Below, piece after piece: positions 19,486 to 29,032 of a stretch of 64,000 bases of DNA; position 1 is the first letter of the stretch; each line of letters opens with the position of its first letter. A model generated the notes under the pieces. That model saw only the letters and a list, made by a program, of their open reading frames with translations, ran no database searches and was not told the origin of the DNA. Made by a program: the position numbers and the translations under genes. Source of the stretch: Oscillospiraceae bacterium (GTDB lineage Bacteria; Bacillota; Clostridia; Oscillospirales; CAG-382); NCBI GenBank assembly GCA_015065165.1, contig SVQU01000006.1, positions 19,128-83,127 of the forward strand, in the 5' to 3' direction.

Positions 19486-19956
19486 ATGGCAATTCTTAAT
19501 ATTTTAAAAGAGGGCGACGAAGCATTACGTAAAAAATGCAGAGAGGTTGAGGAAATTACCCCTCGCATATTACGGTTACTTGACGATATGCACGATACCC
19601 TCGAAAAGGCGCAGGGTGTTGGTCTTGCCGCACCTCAGGTTGGTGTTTTAAGAAGAATTGTTATCGTTGAAATCGACGACAAGAAATATGAAATGATTAA
19701 CCCCGTTATTATCGACAAAAAGGGCAAGCAGGAGGAAATAGAGGCTTGTCTTTCCGTACCTAACAAATACGGCAGCGTGGTTCGTCCCACCTGGGCAAAG
19801 GTTCGCGCTATGAACAGAAACGGCGAGATTTACGAGGTTGAGGGCGAAGGTCTTATGGCAAGATGCTTCTGCCACGAGCTTGACCATCTTGACGGTATTC
19901 TTTATATTGACAAGGCAAAAGAAATGTACGACCCCGAGGATATTGAGGAAGCATAA
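19486..19956 (+). CDS. def: Peptide deformylase
   Basis: 156 residues. The three metal-site motifs are present: GVGLAAPQVGV, EACLSVP (the usual EGCLS with Gly to Ala) and the zinc/iron-binding HELDHLDG. It removes the formyl group from nascent proteins, in partnership with Fmt encoded directly after it. AAGGAG precedes the ATG. Confidence 0.96.
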   Translation: MAILNILKEGDEALRKKCREVEEITPRILRLLDDMHDTLEKAQGVGLAAPQVGVLRRIVIVEIDDKKYEMINPVIIDKKGKQEEIEACLSVPNKYGSVVRPTWAKVRAMNRNGEIYEVEGEGLMARCFCHELDHLDGILYIDKAKEMYDPEDIEEA

Positions 19957-20886
19957 ATGAGAATTGTTTTTATGGGCACGCCCGATTTTGCGGTTTCTTC
20001 TTTGGAAGCGCTTTACGAATCGGGACACGAAATTGCATTGGTTGTAAGCCAACCCGACAGACCTAAGGGACGCGGTTATAATCTTACCCCTTCTGCGGTG
20101 AAACAATATGCTTTGGAAAAAGGCACCGAGGTTATTACCCCCGCTTCGCTTAAGGACGAGGATGTTATTGCCAAGCTGAAAAGCGTTAACGCAGATTTAT
20201 TTGTTGTTACGGCTTACGGCAGAATACTTTCGAAAGAAATTTTGGATATACCAAGGCTTGGCTGTGTTAACGTGCACGCTTCCCTTCTTCCCAAATGGAG
20301 AGGCGCTGCCCCCATTAACCGTGCGATTATGTGCGGAGACAAGGTTGGCGGTGTTACCATTATGTATATGGACGTGGGACTTGACACCGGCGATATTATT
20401 ATAAAAAAGGCTATTGATATAAAAGACGATTGGACTGCCGAGGAATATCACGATGCTCTTGCAGAATGCGGAAAAGAGGCATTGAAGGAATTTATCGAAT
20501 GCGCCGAAAAGGGCGACATCCCCCGCCAAAAGCAGGATGACGATTTGGCAACCTACGCCGCGAAAATCGGAAACGAGGATGCATATCTTACCTTTGATGA
20601 GGATGCAATTGACGTCAGAAACAGAATTCGCGGTCTTTCACCCTTCCCCGGTTCCTTCTTCTTCCTTAACGGAAAGAGGTTTAAGGTTAGAAACGCGGTT
20701 CTTTCCGACGGAAACGGAGAAGTCGGCACAGTAATTTCCACTGACAAGGGCGGAATTGAGATTGCTTGTAAAAGCGGAAGTGTTATTATTACAAAATTAT
20801 GTCCCGAAGGCAAAGGCGTTTGTGATGCCGAAAGCTATTTAAGGGGCAACAAAATTGCGATCGGAACGAAGGTAAATGAGCGATAA
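19957..20886 (+). CDS. fmt: Methionyl-tRNA formyltransferase
   Basis: 309 residues. Starts one base after the def stop. The 10-formyl-THF-binding/catalytic motif HASLLPKWRGAAPINRAI is at about residues 107-124, with the N-terminal FMGTPDFAV Rossmann start and a C-terminal OB-like tRNA-binding domain. It formylates initiator Met-tRNA. The rsmB start overlaps its last codons. Confidence 0.97.
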   Translation: MRIVFMGTPDFAVSSLEALYESGHEIALVVSQPDRPKGRGYNLTPSAVKQYALEKGTEVITPASLKDEDVIAKLKSVNADLFVVTAYGRILSKEILDIPRLGCVNVHASLLPKWRGAAPINRAIMCGDKVGGVTIMYMDVGLDTGDIIIKKAIDIKDDWTAEEYHDALAECGKEALKEFIECAEKGDIPRQKQDDDLATYAAKIGNEDAYLTFDEDAIDVRNRIRGLSPFPGSFFFLNGKRFKVRNAVLSDGNGEVGTVISTDKGGIEIACKSGSVIITKLCPEGKGVCDAESYLRGNKIAIGTKVNER

Positions 20887-22105
20887 AGCAAGGCTTGCGG
20901 CGTATAACGTCGTTAAAAGAATTTTCGACGGTGCATATTCCAACCTGGTGCTTTCCCACCAGGGTTTAAGCGGTTTGGACAGAGCTTTTGCCGAAAACAT
21001 TGTTTTGGGCACTCTTGAAAGAAAGGTTACTTTAGAGTACGTTCTTTCAAAATTTATAAACCGCCAATGCAGCTCGGAGGTTTCCGCCCTTTTAATTACG
21101 GGCATTTACCAGATCTTATATATGGACAGAGTTCCCGACAGCGCCGCTTGTGATGAAACGGTTAATCTAGCAAAAGAGCTTTTCGGACAAAAGGTTGCAG
21201 GATTTGCAAACGGTGTTTTAAGGAATATTTGTCGAAAAAAGGCAGCGGTTTTAAAGGGTATTGACCGTAGCGAGGGATATATCAAATATTCTGCCGACAA
21301 GGATTTATACAACCTTTTAAAGGGGTATTACCCCGAGAATATCGAAAAGATTTTTAATGCATTTTTTGGCAAGCCAGCCGCGTTTTTAAGGGTGAATACT
21401 CTTAAATCAAATGCAGAAGCGGTTGCCGAAAAGATAAATGGCAAGGTTATGGATTCAACCTGTGTTCAGGTGGAGGACATTTCCGAAGCTGTAAAATTGA
21501 TTTCCCAAGGTGAATTTTATATTCAGGGCAAGGCTTCTCAAGAGGCGGTCAAGCTTTTGGACGCAAAGCCCGACGAGATTATTATTGACGTTTGCGCCTG
21601 TCCCGGCGGAAAAAGTCTTGGCGCGGCAATTGATATGGAAAACAAGGGTAGGATTTATTCGCTGGACTTACACGATAAAAAACTGCCTTTAATTGAAAAA
21701 AGCGCATCACTTTTGGGTATTGACATTATCGAAACCCGCAAAAACGATGCGCGCAAGGCTATTGACGAATTTATAGGAATTGCCCACAAGGTTATTTGCG
21801 ACGTACCCTGCAGCGGTACGGGTGTTATGGGGTCAAAACCCGAAATTAAATACAAATCTCCCGAAGCTTTTAAAGGTCTTTATCCTACTCAGAGGGCGAT
21901 TATACAAGAAGCTTCTCGATATTTAAAGGTTGGCGGTGTTATGGTTTACTCTACTTGTTCCATCAACAAAGCCGAAAATGAAGACATCGTTGCAGACTTT
22001 TTGAAAAACAACTGGGGATTTAAGCTAACTTATGAAAAAACCTGCCTGCCCTTTGAAGCGGAATGCGAAGGGTTTTATATGGCGAAAATTATCAGGGAGT
22101 TATAA
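20876..22105 (+). CDS. rsmB: 16S rRNA m5C967 methyltransferase RsmB
   Basis: 409 residues with an N-terminal NusB-like RNA-binding domain (1-130) and a C-terminal Rossmann methyltransferase domain. SAM motif I is DVCACPGGKSLG, the general catalytic motif IV is DVPCSGTGVMG and the nucleophile motif VI is YSTCSI. It methylates C967 of 16S rRNA. It overlaps fmt by 11 bases and its stop abuts the rlmN start. Confidence 0.95.
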   Translation: MSDKARLAAYNVVKRIFDGAYSNLVLSHQGLSGLDRAFAENIVLGTLERKVTLEYVLSKFINRQCSSEVSALLITGIYQILYMDRVPDSAACDETVNLAKELFGQKVAGFANGVLRNICRKKAAVLKGIDRSEGYIKYSADKDLYNLLKGYYPENIEKIFNAFFGKPAAFLRVNTLKSNAEAVAEKINGKVMDSTCVQVEDISEAVKLISQGEFYIQGKASQEAVKLLDAKPDEIIIDVCACPGGKSLGAAIDMENKGRIYSLDLHDKKLPLIEKSASLLGIDIIETRKNDARKAIDEFIGIAHKVICDVPCSGTGVMGSKPEIKYKSPEAFKGLYPTQRAIIQEASRYLKVGGVMVYSTCSINKAENEDIVADFLKNNWGFKLTYEKTCLPFEAECEGFYMAKIIREL

Positions 22106-23137
22106 ATGAGCAAGGCAGATTTGCTTTCTATGTTCCCCGACGAGCTTGGCGAGCTATGTGTTTCGTTGGGACAGCCTAAATACAGAGGTAAACAGATTTT
22201 CGAGGCGTTATATAAAGGCGCGCGGGGATTCGATGGGTTCACTTCCCTGCCAAAAGCTTTTAGAGAAAGGCTTTCAGAGGAAGCGTTTATACCAAACGCA
22301 GAGATTGCCAGAAAGCTGGTTTCTAAAATTGACGGTACTGTTAAATATTTATACCGACTTTACGACGGAGAAACTGTAGAAAGCGTGTTTATGAGATATA
22401 AGCACGGCAATACCATGTGCATTTCTACCCAGGTGGGATGCAGAATGGGTTGTGCCTTTTGCGCCTCTACCAAGGCAGGACTTGTCAGGTCCCTTGCACC
22501 GTCGGAAATGCTTTTGCAGATTCTTGAAGCAGAACGGGATTTGAACGAGCGTGTTTCGAATATCGTGCTTATGGGAATGGGCGAGCCTTTAGATAATTAC
22601 GACAACGTGATTAAATTTTTGAAATTGGTTAATTACGAAAGCGGACTTAACATCGGTTTAAGGCACATTTCCCTTTCAACCTGCGGTCTTGTGGATAAGA
22701 TTGACAGACTTGCCGACGAAGGACTGCCGGTTACGCTTTCTATCTCCTTACACGCCCCAAACGATGAAAAGCGCAAAGAAACCATGCCTATTGCCAACAA
22801 ATACAGCATTTCACAGTTATTAGATGCTTGTAAACGCTTTATTGACAAAACAGGGCGCAGAATTTCTTTTGAATACGCTTTGATTTCGGGGGTTAACGAT
22901 TTACCCGCGGATGCACATCAGTTGGGAAAATTACTTGGCGGTATGCTATGCCACGTGAATTTGATTCCCGTTAACCCTATTAAGGAAAGAAGCTTTCAAA
23001 GCAGCGAAAAAAATGCCATTAAGGCATTTACCGATATACTTGAAACATATAAAATTAACGTAACGGTTCGCCGTAAGCTGGGTGCTGACATCAACGCCTC
23101 TTGCGGACAGTTACGTGCGGAAGAAAATAAAATTTAG
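22106..23137 (+). CDS. rlmN: Dual-specificity RNA methyltransferase RlmN
   Basis: 343 residues. Radical SAM cluster cysteines C112, C116 and C119 (CRMGCAFC), SAM-binding GMGEPLDNY, and a C-terminal catalytic Cys in the INASCGQLR tail. The enzyme makes m2A2503 in 23S rRNA and m2A37 in some tRNAs. It directly follows rsmB and precedes the signalling pair stp-prkC. Confidence 0.96.
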   Translation: MSKADLLSMFPDELGELCVSLGQPKYRGKQIFEALYKGARGFDGFTSLPKAFRERLSEEAFIPNAEIARKLVSKIDGTVKYLYRLYDGETVESVFMRYKHGNTMCISTQVGCRMGCAFCASTKAGLVRSLAPSEMLLQILEAERDLNERVSNIVLMGMGEPLDNYDNVIKFLKLVNYESGLNIGLRHISLSTCGLVDKIDRLADEGLPVTLSISLHAPNDEKRKETMPIANKYSISQLLDACKRFIDKTGRRISFEYALISGVNDLPADAHQLGKLLGGMLCHVNLIPVNPIKERSFQSSEKNAIKAFTDILETYKINVTVRRKLGADINASCGQLRAEENKI

Positions 23138-23168
23138 TTGAAATTAAGAAGAAAAGGAGGACACGGCT

Positions 23169-23921
23169 TTGAAATACGGCGGAAGAACCGACGTTGGTAT
23201 TAAGCGAAAAAACAATCAGGATAGTTATGCCGTTTTCTCCAAATCGGGATATTTTTGTGCAATAGTTTGCGACGGTATGGGCGGCGCCAACGGCGGTAAC
23301 ATTGCAAGCGGTCTTGCTGTTAAAACCTTTGCTTCTTGTATTAAAAGAGGATTTTCCCTTATGAATCCCGACGATTTTGATGAATTTGAAATTAAGCGTC
23401 TTTTGAAATCGGCGGTTAACGAAACCAATTACACCGTTTATGAAAAATCTCTTTCCTCGCCCGAGCTTGAGGGAATGGGAACGACCTTGGTTGCCGTGAT
23501 CGGTTGTTTATGCGGCACCTTTGCGGTAAACATTGGCGACAGCAGGCTTTATCGTCAGCTGGACGGCATTTTACAGCAGGTTTCCACCGACCATTCCTTT
23601 GTTCAATATCTTATCGACAAAGGAGATTTAAAGCCTGAGGATGCGGCAAACCACCCCAACAAGAACATTATTTTACGCGCTATCGGCGTTAATGAAATGG
23701 TGGAGGGGGATTATTTCAGAATTGACAATTATGACAGACTGTTGCTTTGTACAGACGGTCTTACCAACCACGTAAATGACAAACGGATTGAAAAAATTCT
23801 TTCCGGAGAACATACAGTTAAACCGACCACCCTTAAAATGAGGGCCGATGCGCTTATCAGTGAAGCCAACGACGGCGGCGGTTTTGATAACATCACCGCG
23901 GTTATTGTAGGCGGAGAATGA
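23169..23921 (+). CDS. stp: PP2C-type Ser/Thr phosphatase (Stp/PrpC/IreP)
   Basis: 250 residues starting with TTG at 23169, set by AAAGGAGG upstream. The metal-binding acidic motifs are all present: KKNNQDSY, CDGMGG, GDSRLY, TDGL and GFDNITAV. It reverses phosphorylation by the partner kinase encoded 38 bases downstream and, by homology to E. faecalis IreP, could act on IreB (5554-5844). Cytosolic. Confidence 0.94.
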   Translation: MKYGGRTDVGIKRKNNQDSYAVFSKSGYFCAIVCDGMGGANGGNIASGLAVKTFASCIKRGFSLMNPDDFDEFEIKRLLKSAVNETNYTVYEKSLSSPELEGMGTTLVAVIGCLCGTFAVNIGDSRLYRQLDGILQQVSTDHSFVQYLIDKGDLKPEDAANHPNKNIILRAIGVNEMVEGDYFRIDNYDRLLLCTDGLTNHVNDKRIEKILSGEHTVKPTTLKMRADALISEANDGGGFDNITAVIVGGE

Positions 23922-23959
23922 TTTGAGTTCGGCTATTCAAACGAAAGGAATGTTTTAGG

Positions 23960-26302
23960 ATGAATAAATACGAAGGCTTTGTAGGAAAAGTCCTTGACGG
24001 AAGATACAAGATATTGGAGCTTGTGGGTTTAGGCGGAATGGCTTGCGTTTTAAAGGCGCAGGACCTTGTTATGAACCGCATTGTTGCAATAAAGATACTT
24101 AACGACGAATATAACGGTAACGAAACTGCGGAAGCAAGATTTATTGACGAATCGAAGGCGGTTGCCATGCTTTCCAACAAAAATATCGTTAGCGTTTATG
24201 ACGTTGCGATTTATCCCGACATTAAGTATATCGTTATGGAATATCTTGACGGTATTACTTTAAGGGAATATTTAGACAACAAGGGCAATATCGATTGGAA
24301 AGAAGCCTGTTTTTACATTTTGCAGATTCTACGCGCTCTTGAGCATGCCCACAGCAAGGGAATTATTCACCGCGACATAAAGCCTCAAAACGTTATGTTG
24401 ATGAAAAACGGTGATATTAAGGTTACCGACTTCGGCATTGCAAAATTGCCCGATTCGGTTGCCGAGGAAAAGGACGAAAAGGCTGTCGGTACGGTTTATT
24501 ATATCTCGCCCGAGCAGGCATGCGGAAAGGATACCGATTATTATTCCGACCTTTATTCCGTTGGTATTATGCTTTACGAAGCAGTTACGGGTACACTTCC
24601 CTTCACTGCCGAAACGCCTATGGAAATCGCGATGATGCAGGTTAACGATACGCCTGTTCATCCCCGTGATATTGTTATTGATATCCCCGTTGGTGTTGCG
24701 CAGATTATTTTGAAGGCTATGGAAAAATCTCCTGAGGAACGCTTCCAATCGGCGCACACAATGGCAAAGGCTATCGAATGGGTTTTGAGATATCCCGACG
24801 TTATTTTTGCTATGACGCCTGCGGGCGAAGAAGAAAACCCCGTTAGCAACAGCAGTGTGGTTTCTATCGATATGATTTCCACCGCAGAGCTTGAACCCTT
24901 TGAAAGTGAAGACCTTGCGGAATCCTTGGGCAAGCCTAAGGACCCTATCCCCACCAAAAAGGAAATTACGGGCAAGAAAAAAGCCAATACAAACAAAAAG
25001 AAGAAAAAGAAAAAGCAAAAGAGAAGCACCTCGATGTTCCCGATTATTTTCGGTATTGTTTCGGCTTTTTTGATTATTTTGGTGTTGGTTGTCTTTACCT
25101 ACATTATGAACCTTCCCGGCGAGGGTTCGTTGATTGACAGATTTGTTAACCATTTCTTCTCACCTGCGAGCAGCAGCAGTAGCGAAGCAGTTTTCCCCAA
25201 TTTGGTTGGTGAAAGCTATACCGTTGACCTTAAGACCAATCTTTTGAACGGTAAAGGCTACGGCGCGAAATTTGTTATTGACGAAAAGATTGTTGAATAC
25301 GTAAGCAACGAGGATTACGAAAACAACGTTATTGTGGAAACCGAGCCAAAATATGGTGATATCGGTAAAATCGGCGCAGACGGCAAGCTTCATTTTACAC
25401 AGGTGCTGGTTAACCGTCTTGACCAGGTTGAGTTGCCTTACCTTGGCGGTTTTTCCAAGAGCGAGGCGAAAACCGCGCTTTTATCACTTGGTTTCCCCAG
25501 TGAAAATATTGTTTTCGTGGAAAGCGGTGATTGCGACAACCCGTTCTATGAAAACGAACAGGTTATAGGCACAGAGCCCAAGCAAGGCACGAAGGTTAAG
25601 GTTAGCGAAACCGTTAACATTATCGTTTTCAACCGTGCCGCAACCGAAACCACCGACTCGATGCCCAACCTTATCGGCAGAACAAAGGAAGATGCTTTGA
25701 AATTTGCCGAGGTTTATGCTAAATTCAAGGTTGTTTTTGAAGAACAGCCTATGGCAGACGGAAACTTTACAGTTATTCAGCAAAGCATTCCCGAGGGCGA
25801 AAAACACCCCTTGGGTACTGAGGTTATCGTTACCATAAGCGTTCCCCCTGCCCTTATGCCCGACTTTATGAATATGACCGCAACCGAGGTTGCCACAACA
25901 ATTAACACGGGCAACGGAAGCAAGCCGTTGAATATTTCGGCTTCGGGGTTGTATTTTAGTATGGACGTATCGATGAAGAGCATTATTGAAAGCGAAATTT
26001 CCAGCGCATCCAATACAAACGACGTTGTTTCGCTTTTGATAATTTACGGCGCAAACCAGTTGATAACCTATGATGAAAACTGCCACGTATATTACCAGAG
26101 CGTTGAACCGCAAACCGAAATTTCTACCGACGGAGTTCAGCCTGTAGACCTTGTATTTATTAAGTTTATCGGCGAAGAATTAAACCCTCCCGAGGGCGAA
26201 GTTCCCGAGGGTGAAACACCCGAAGGCGAAGCACCCGAAGGTGAAGTTCCCGAGGGTGAAACCCCTGACGCAGAAACACCCGTTGACGGAGGCGCGGCTT
26301 GA
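23960..26302 (+). CDS. prkC: PASTA-domain Ser/Thr protein kinase (PrkC/IreK)
   Basis: 780 residues. Cytosolic kinase domain 1-270 with catalytic K45 (VAIK), HRD at 137-139 and DFG at 157-159. A lysine-rich juxtamembrane stretch (about 340-355) precedes one membrane helix (about 360-385), then three or so extracellular PASTA repeats (415-660) that sense peptidoglycan fragments or lipid II in characterised relatives. The last 38 residues are a Pro/Glu repeat tail (PEGEVPEGETPEGEA). The kinase pairs with Stp and probably IreB in envelope stress control. Confidence 0.95.
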   Translation: MNKYEGFVGKVLDGRYKILELVGLGGMACVLKAQDLVMNRIVAIKILNDEYNGNETAEARFIDESKAVAMLSNKNIVSVYDVAIYPDIKYIVMEYLDGITLREYLDNKGNIDWKEACFYILQILRALEHAHSKGIIHRDIKPQNVMLMKNGDIKVTDFGIAKLPDSVAEEKDEKAVGTVYYISPEQACGKDTDYYSDLYSVGIMLYEAVTGTLPFTAETPMEIAMMQVNDTPVHPRDIVIDIPVGVAQIILKAMEKSPEERFQSAHTMAKAIEWVLRYPDVIFAMTPAGEEENPVSNSSVVSIDMISTAELEPFESEDLAESLGKPKDPIPTKKEITGKKKANTNKKKKKKKQKRSTSMFPIIFGIVSAFLIILVLVVFTYIMNLPGEGSLIDRFVNHFFSPASSSSSEAVFPNLVGESYTVDLKTNLLNGKGYGAKFVIDEKIVEYVSNEDYENNVIVETEPKYGDIGKIGADGKLHFTQVLVNRLDQVELPYLGGFSKSEAKTALLSLGFPSENIVFVESGDCDNPFYENEQVIGTEPKQGTKVKVSETVNIIVFNRAATETTDSMPNLIGRTKEDALKFAEVYAKFKVVFEEQPMADGNFTVIQQSIPEGEKHPLGTEVIVTISVPPALMPDFMNMTATEVATTINTGNGSKPLNISASGLYFSMDVSMKSIIESEISSASNTNDVVSLLIIYGANQLITYDENCHVYYQSVEPQTEISTDGVQPVDLVFIKFIGEELNPPEGEVPEGETPEGEAPEGEVPEGETPDAETPVDGGAA

Positions 26303-27186
26303 GCATTATTGAAAAGGAAGGGCTTGTGCTCTCTGCCTCGAACGGATTTTATAGTTTGGAATGCGACGGAAGCAAATATATTTGCCGTTGCGGAACCAAG
26401 ATTCGCAAAACCGACGGACGGATTCTTGCGGGCGACAGAGTTATTTTTAGAGATAACGGCGACGGAAAGGGTTTTATCGTTTCGTTAGTGCCCCGCAGGA
26501 ATTCACTTGTTCGCCCACCTGTTGCCAACATTGATTTATTGGCGATGGTGGTTGCACCCAAGGACCCGATGCCTTATTTATACAACATCGATTTATTAAC
26601 GGTTATTGCCACAAAATACAACATTGAATGTGCGGTTATTATCACAAAGAGCGACCTTGAGGATTGCTCGGAGATTCGCAGAATTTATGAAAAAACCCCG
26701 TTTAAGGTTGTGGAAACAAGCTCGAGGATGGGTTTGGGGGCAGATAACGTTAAGGAATTGCTTAAGGGCAAGGTTTGTGTTTTGTGCGGTGCTTCGGGGG
26801 TTGGTAAATCCACCTTGATTAACACTGTTTTTCCTCACCTTGACCTTGAAACGGGCGAGCTTTCGGAAAAAATTTCCCGCGGTAAGAACACAACTAGAGT
26901 TACAGAGCTGTTCCCTTTAGGTGATAACACTTATCTTGCGGACACCCCCGGTTTCAGCGCAGTAAACACCGAGCTTTATTGTGCAATTGAACACGGCGAG
27001 CTTTATACCCTATTTCCCGAATTTGCGGAATATACCGCCGATTGCAGGTATACGGATTGCACCCACACCAAGGAAACCGAATGCGGTGTGGCGAAAGCTG
27101 TTGAAAAGGGTTTGATTTCGTCGGAACGGCAGGAAAGCTATAAAAAGCTTTATACCGAATTGAAAAATATAAACAGATATAAATAA
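26299..27186 (+). CDS. rsgA: Small ribosomal subunit GTPase RsgA
   Basis: 295 residues, TTG start overlapping the prkC stop (TTGA). N-terminal OB fold, then the circularly permuted GTPase order: TKSD (G4), P-loop GASGVGKST (164-172) and DTPGFS (G3), then a zinc-binding CRYTDCTHTKETECGV. RsgA checks 30S subunit maturation. Its position after prkC is conserved in Bacillota. The usual following gene rpe is replaced by pssA. Confidence 0.96.
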   Translation: MSIIEKEGLVLSASNGFYSLECDGSKYICRCGTKIRKTDGRILAGDRVIFRDNGDGKGFIVSLVPRRNSLVRPPVANIDLLAMVVAPKDPMPYLYNIDLLTVIATKYNIECAVIITKSDLEDCSEIRRIYEKTPFKVVETSSRMGLGADNVKELLKGKVCVLCGASGVGKSTLINTVFPHLDLETGELSEKISRGKNTTRVTELFPLGDNTYLADTPGFSAVNTELYCAIEHGELYTLFPEFAEYTADCRYTDCTHTKETECGVAKAVEKGLISSERQESYKKLYTELKNINRYK

Positions 27187-27199
27187 TTAGGAGGACTAT

Positions 27200-27895
27200 A
27201 TGTTTATAGGCTTTTATTCATTAGCCAACAGCATTACTTTGTTCGGCTTGGCTTTATCTCTTACATCTTGTTTTCTTGCGGCAGGCGGTAATTTTAAGTT
27301 TGCCGTATACCTTATGTTTTTAGCGTGTATTTGCGATATGTGCGACGGTACGATTGCAAGAAACAGCAAGGAACGCACAAAGCCCGAAAGTTTTTACGGT
27401 ATTCAGCTTGACAGCCTTTGCGACATTGTAAGCTTTGGCGTTACACCCTGTTTTGTGGCTTATTCCTTTGGTTTTAAAGGCGTTTTGGACGTTATCATTT
27501 ATTTGATTTTCGTTATTTGCGGTGTTACAAGATTGGCTTATTTCAACACGCTTGCCAACTTCAAGCCTCAAAACGGTAAAAAGACCTTTAAGGGCGTGCC
27601 GATTCCTATGTCGGTGTTTGTGGTAACCTTTTTGTTTATGCTTACAACCTTTATTCCCGCAAGTGTTTGCGTTTGGTTGTTCAGGCTTGGTTATCTCGCC
27701 GTTGCGATTTCTTTCGTACTTAACGTAACCGTTAATAAGCCCGACAAGAAAAAGGCTTTGATTTTGATTGCTATTGAAATTATTATGCTGCTTGTTTTGG
27801 TTATTGCGCCTGCTTGCAAGACTCCCGAGAATGCAGTGGTAACCGATGCGGAAACCGAGGTTAGCGAAACGGTTTCGGACGGCGAAAGCGAATAA
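27200..27895 (+). CDS. pssA: CDP-diacylglycerol--serine O-phosphatidyltransferase
   Basis: 231 residues with about seven hydrophobic segments. The CDP-alcohol phosphotransferase motif is present as DGTIAR, then G-x3-D-x3-D in GIQLDSLCD, with a slightly longer gap (12 instead of 8 residues) between AR and G, as in the PssA subgroup. The next residues IVSFGVTPC support PssA. It makes phosphatidylserine, the precursor of phosphatidylethanolamine. A charged C-terminal tail (TDAETEVSETVSDGESE) is unusual but small. Last gene of the operon. Confidence 0.88.
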   Translation: MFIGFYSLANSITLFGLALSLTSCFLAAGGNFKFAVYLMFLACICDMCDGTIARNSKERTKPESFYGIQLDSLCDIVSFGVTPCFVAYSFGFKGVLDVIIYLIFVICGVTRLAYFNTLANFKPQNGKKTFKGVPIPMSVFVVTFLFMLTTFIPASVCVWLFRLGYLAVAISFVLNVTVNKPDKKKALILIAIEIIMLLVLVIAPACKTPENAVVTDAETEVSETVSDGESE

Positions 27896-27902
27896 GGACG
27901 AT

Positions 27903-27933
27903 AAAAACCACGATGAAATTCATCGTGGTTTTT
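27903..27933 (+). terminator. Terminator of the yicC-pssA operon
   Basis: Perfect arms AAAAACCACGATG and CATCGTGGTTTTT around AAATT, followed by TTCTTA, eight bases after the pssA stop. Confidence 0.9.
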
Positions 27934-27941
27934 CTTATACA

Positions 27942-28010
27942 CGGTGCGTCGGGGACGCCGCACCCTACGAAAATAGAATTGCGGTGCGTCGGGGACGCCG
28001 CACCCTACGA
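27942..28010. repeat. Two identical 29-bp palindromic intergenic repeats
   Basis: Identical units at 27942-27970 and 27982-28010. Each is a hairpin GGTGCGTCGGGGACGCCGCACC-like core ending in CCTACGA. Related units sit at 60747-61107, so this is a dispersed small repeat family. Confidence 0.85.
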
Positions 28011-28029
28011 TAGTATGATACAGACGAAC

Positions 28030-28060
28030 AAAACACCGAGGGTTTAACCCTCGGTGTTTT
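28030..28060. terminator. Bidirectional terminator between pssA and the dockerin gene
   Basis: Arms AAAACACCGAGGG and CCCTCGGTGTTTT with loop TTTAA. The A/T flanks let it work from both sides; it mainly serves the minus-strand dockerin gene ending at 28144. Confidence 0.85.
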
Positions 28061-28143
28061 GTGTTTTGTTCGTTGTGAAAAGACTGAAAAATGCAATACG
28101 TATTGTCTTTGTTTTTAATGGTTATCAGACAAGTCTTGTAAAT

Positions 28144-28848
28144 TTATTCTTCAACAGTGAAAAGGTCGAAGTAAGCACGCTTCATAAGTGCGCTGTCAAC
28201 AGCATCGATTTCGAGGTTGTTGTTAAGGTCGCCCTTGTTGCAATACATATCTGCTTCGTTATAGGTGCCGAAGTAAGCGCGCTTAACGGTGATATAGTCC
28301 ATTGTGTCGAAAACGTTGTCGAAGTTAACATCGCAGGGGACTTCTTCGATAGTAGCATCAATGCTACCTACTTCTGCAAGGTGAGGATTAAGAATAAAAT
28401 CGTATTCTGCAAATGCCGCTTTTGCTTCGTCAATTGTATAAAAATCGGTGGTTATGATGGTGTAAATTTGATTTTTGGGACCGTTTCTGAGCCATACTTT
28501 AAGCAAATCTTCAGATAAGGTATCTTCGAAGCAGGTGATTCTGAGAATTTCAACGCCGTAGAAATCCTTAGCTTCGCCGATTTTATATGCGGAGATATCA
28601 AGTTTTTCTTCTGTTTCAAATCTAATCATATAAGGAACACATCTGTTGCCGTCGAGATAGCGGTCGGGAACTAACCAGCCATCTTTGAGGCGATATTCAA
28701 GAGTATATCCGTTTTCCTTGGCGGTTTCTTCGTTGAGCATTAATTCAAAACCCTCTTCATCAACAACCATTTGCATTTTAGCATTTGCCGTGATACAGCA
28801 AGCCGTAAGCATAATAAGCGCGCATAATAAAGCAATAATCTTTTTCAT
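28144..28848 (-). CDS. Dockerin type I domain lipoprotein
   Basis: 234 residues. An N-terminal signal MKKIIALLCALIMLTAC contains a lipobox-like LTAC, so it may be a lipoprotein, or simply secreted. Residues 25-170 form an unrecognised domain. The C terminus is a dockerin with two Ca2+-binding repeats, DVNFDNVFDTMD (about 176-187) and DLNNNLEIDAVD (about 208-219), each followed by KRAYF. Dockerins bind cohesins on scaffoldins; no cohesin is in this window. Its upstream region carries the motif shared with the ECF sigma locus. Confidence 0.85.
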   Translation of the reverse strand: MKKIIALLCALIMLTACCITANAKMQMVVDEEGFELMLNEETAKENGYTLEYRLKDGWLVPDRYLDGNRCVPYMIRFETEEKLDISAYKIGEAKDFYGVEILRITCFEDTLSEDLLKVWLRNGPKNQIYTIITTDFYTIDEAKAAFAEYDFILNPHLAEVGSIDATIEEVPCDVNFDNVFDTMDYITVKRAYFGTYNEADMYCNKGDLNNNLEIDAVDSALMKRAYFDLFTVEE

Positions 28849-28969
28849 AATTAAATTCCTTTCTTAATTTGAATTTTTGTTTGGGTGATGCGCTTTTATG
28901 ATTTTCTGCGGGTAAACGCAGTAATCATTTAAAAATGTGTTTTGGGTTTTATTTCCCTGTTCACTATAA

Positions 28970-28998
28970 ATATGTCGTTACAATTGGCATTGTCTATT
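28970..28998 (-). promoter_or_regulatory. Shared 29-bp motif, copy B (dockerin gene)
   Basis: Minus strand AATAGACA, 15 bases, ACATAT. Identical spacing to copies at 29931-29959 and 30588-30616. It ends 121 bases before the dockerin start. Probable promoter recognised by the neighbouring ECF sigma factor. Confidence 0.6.
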
Positions 28999-29032
28999 CG
29001 TATTGGGAATTTTTTTAATTTTTTTAATTTTT

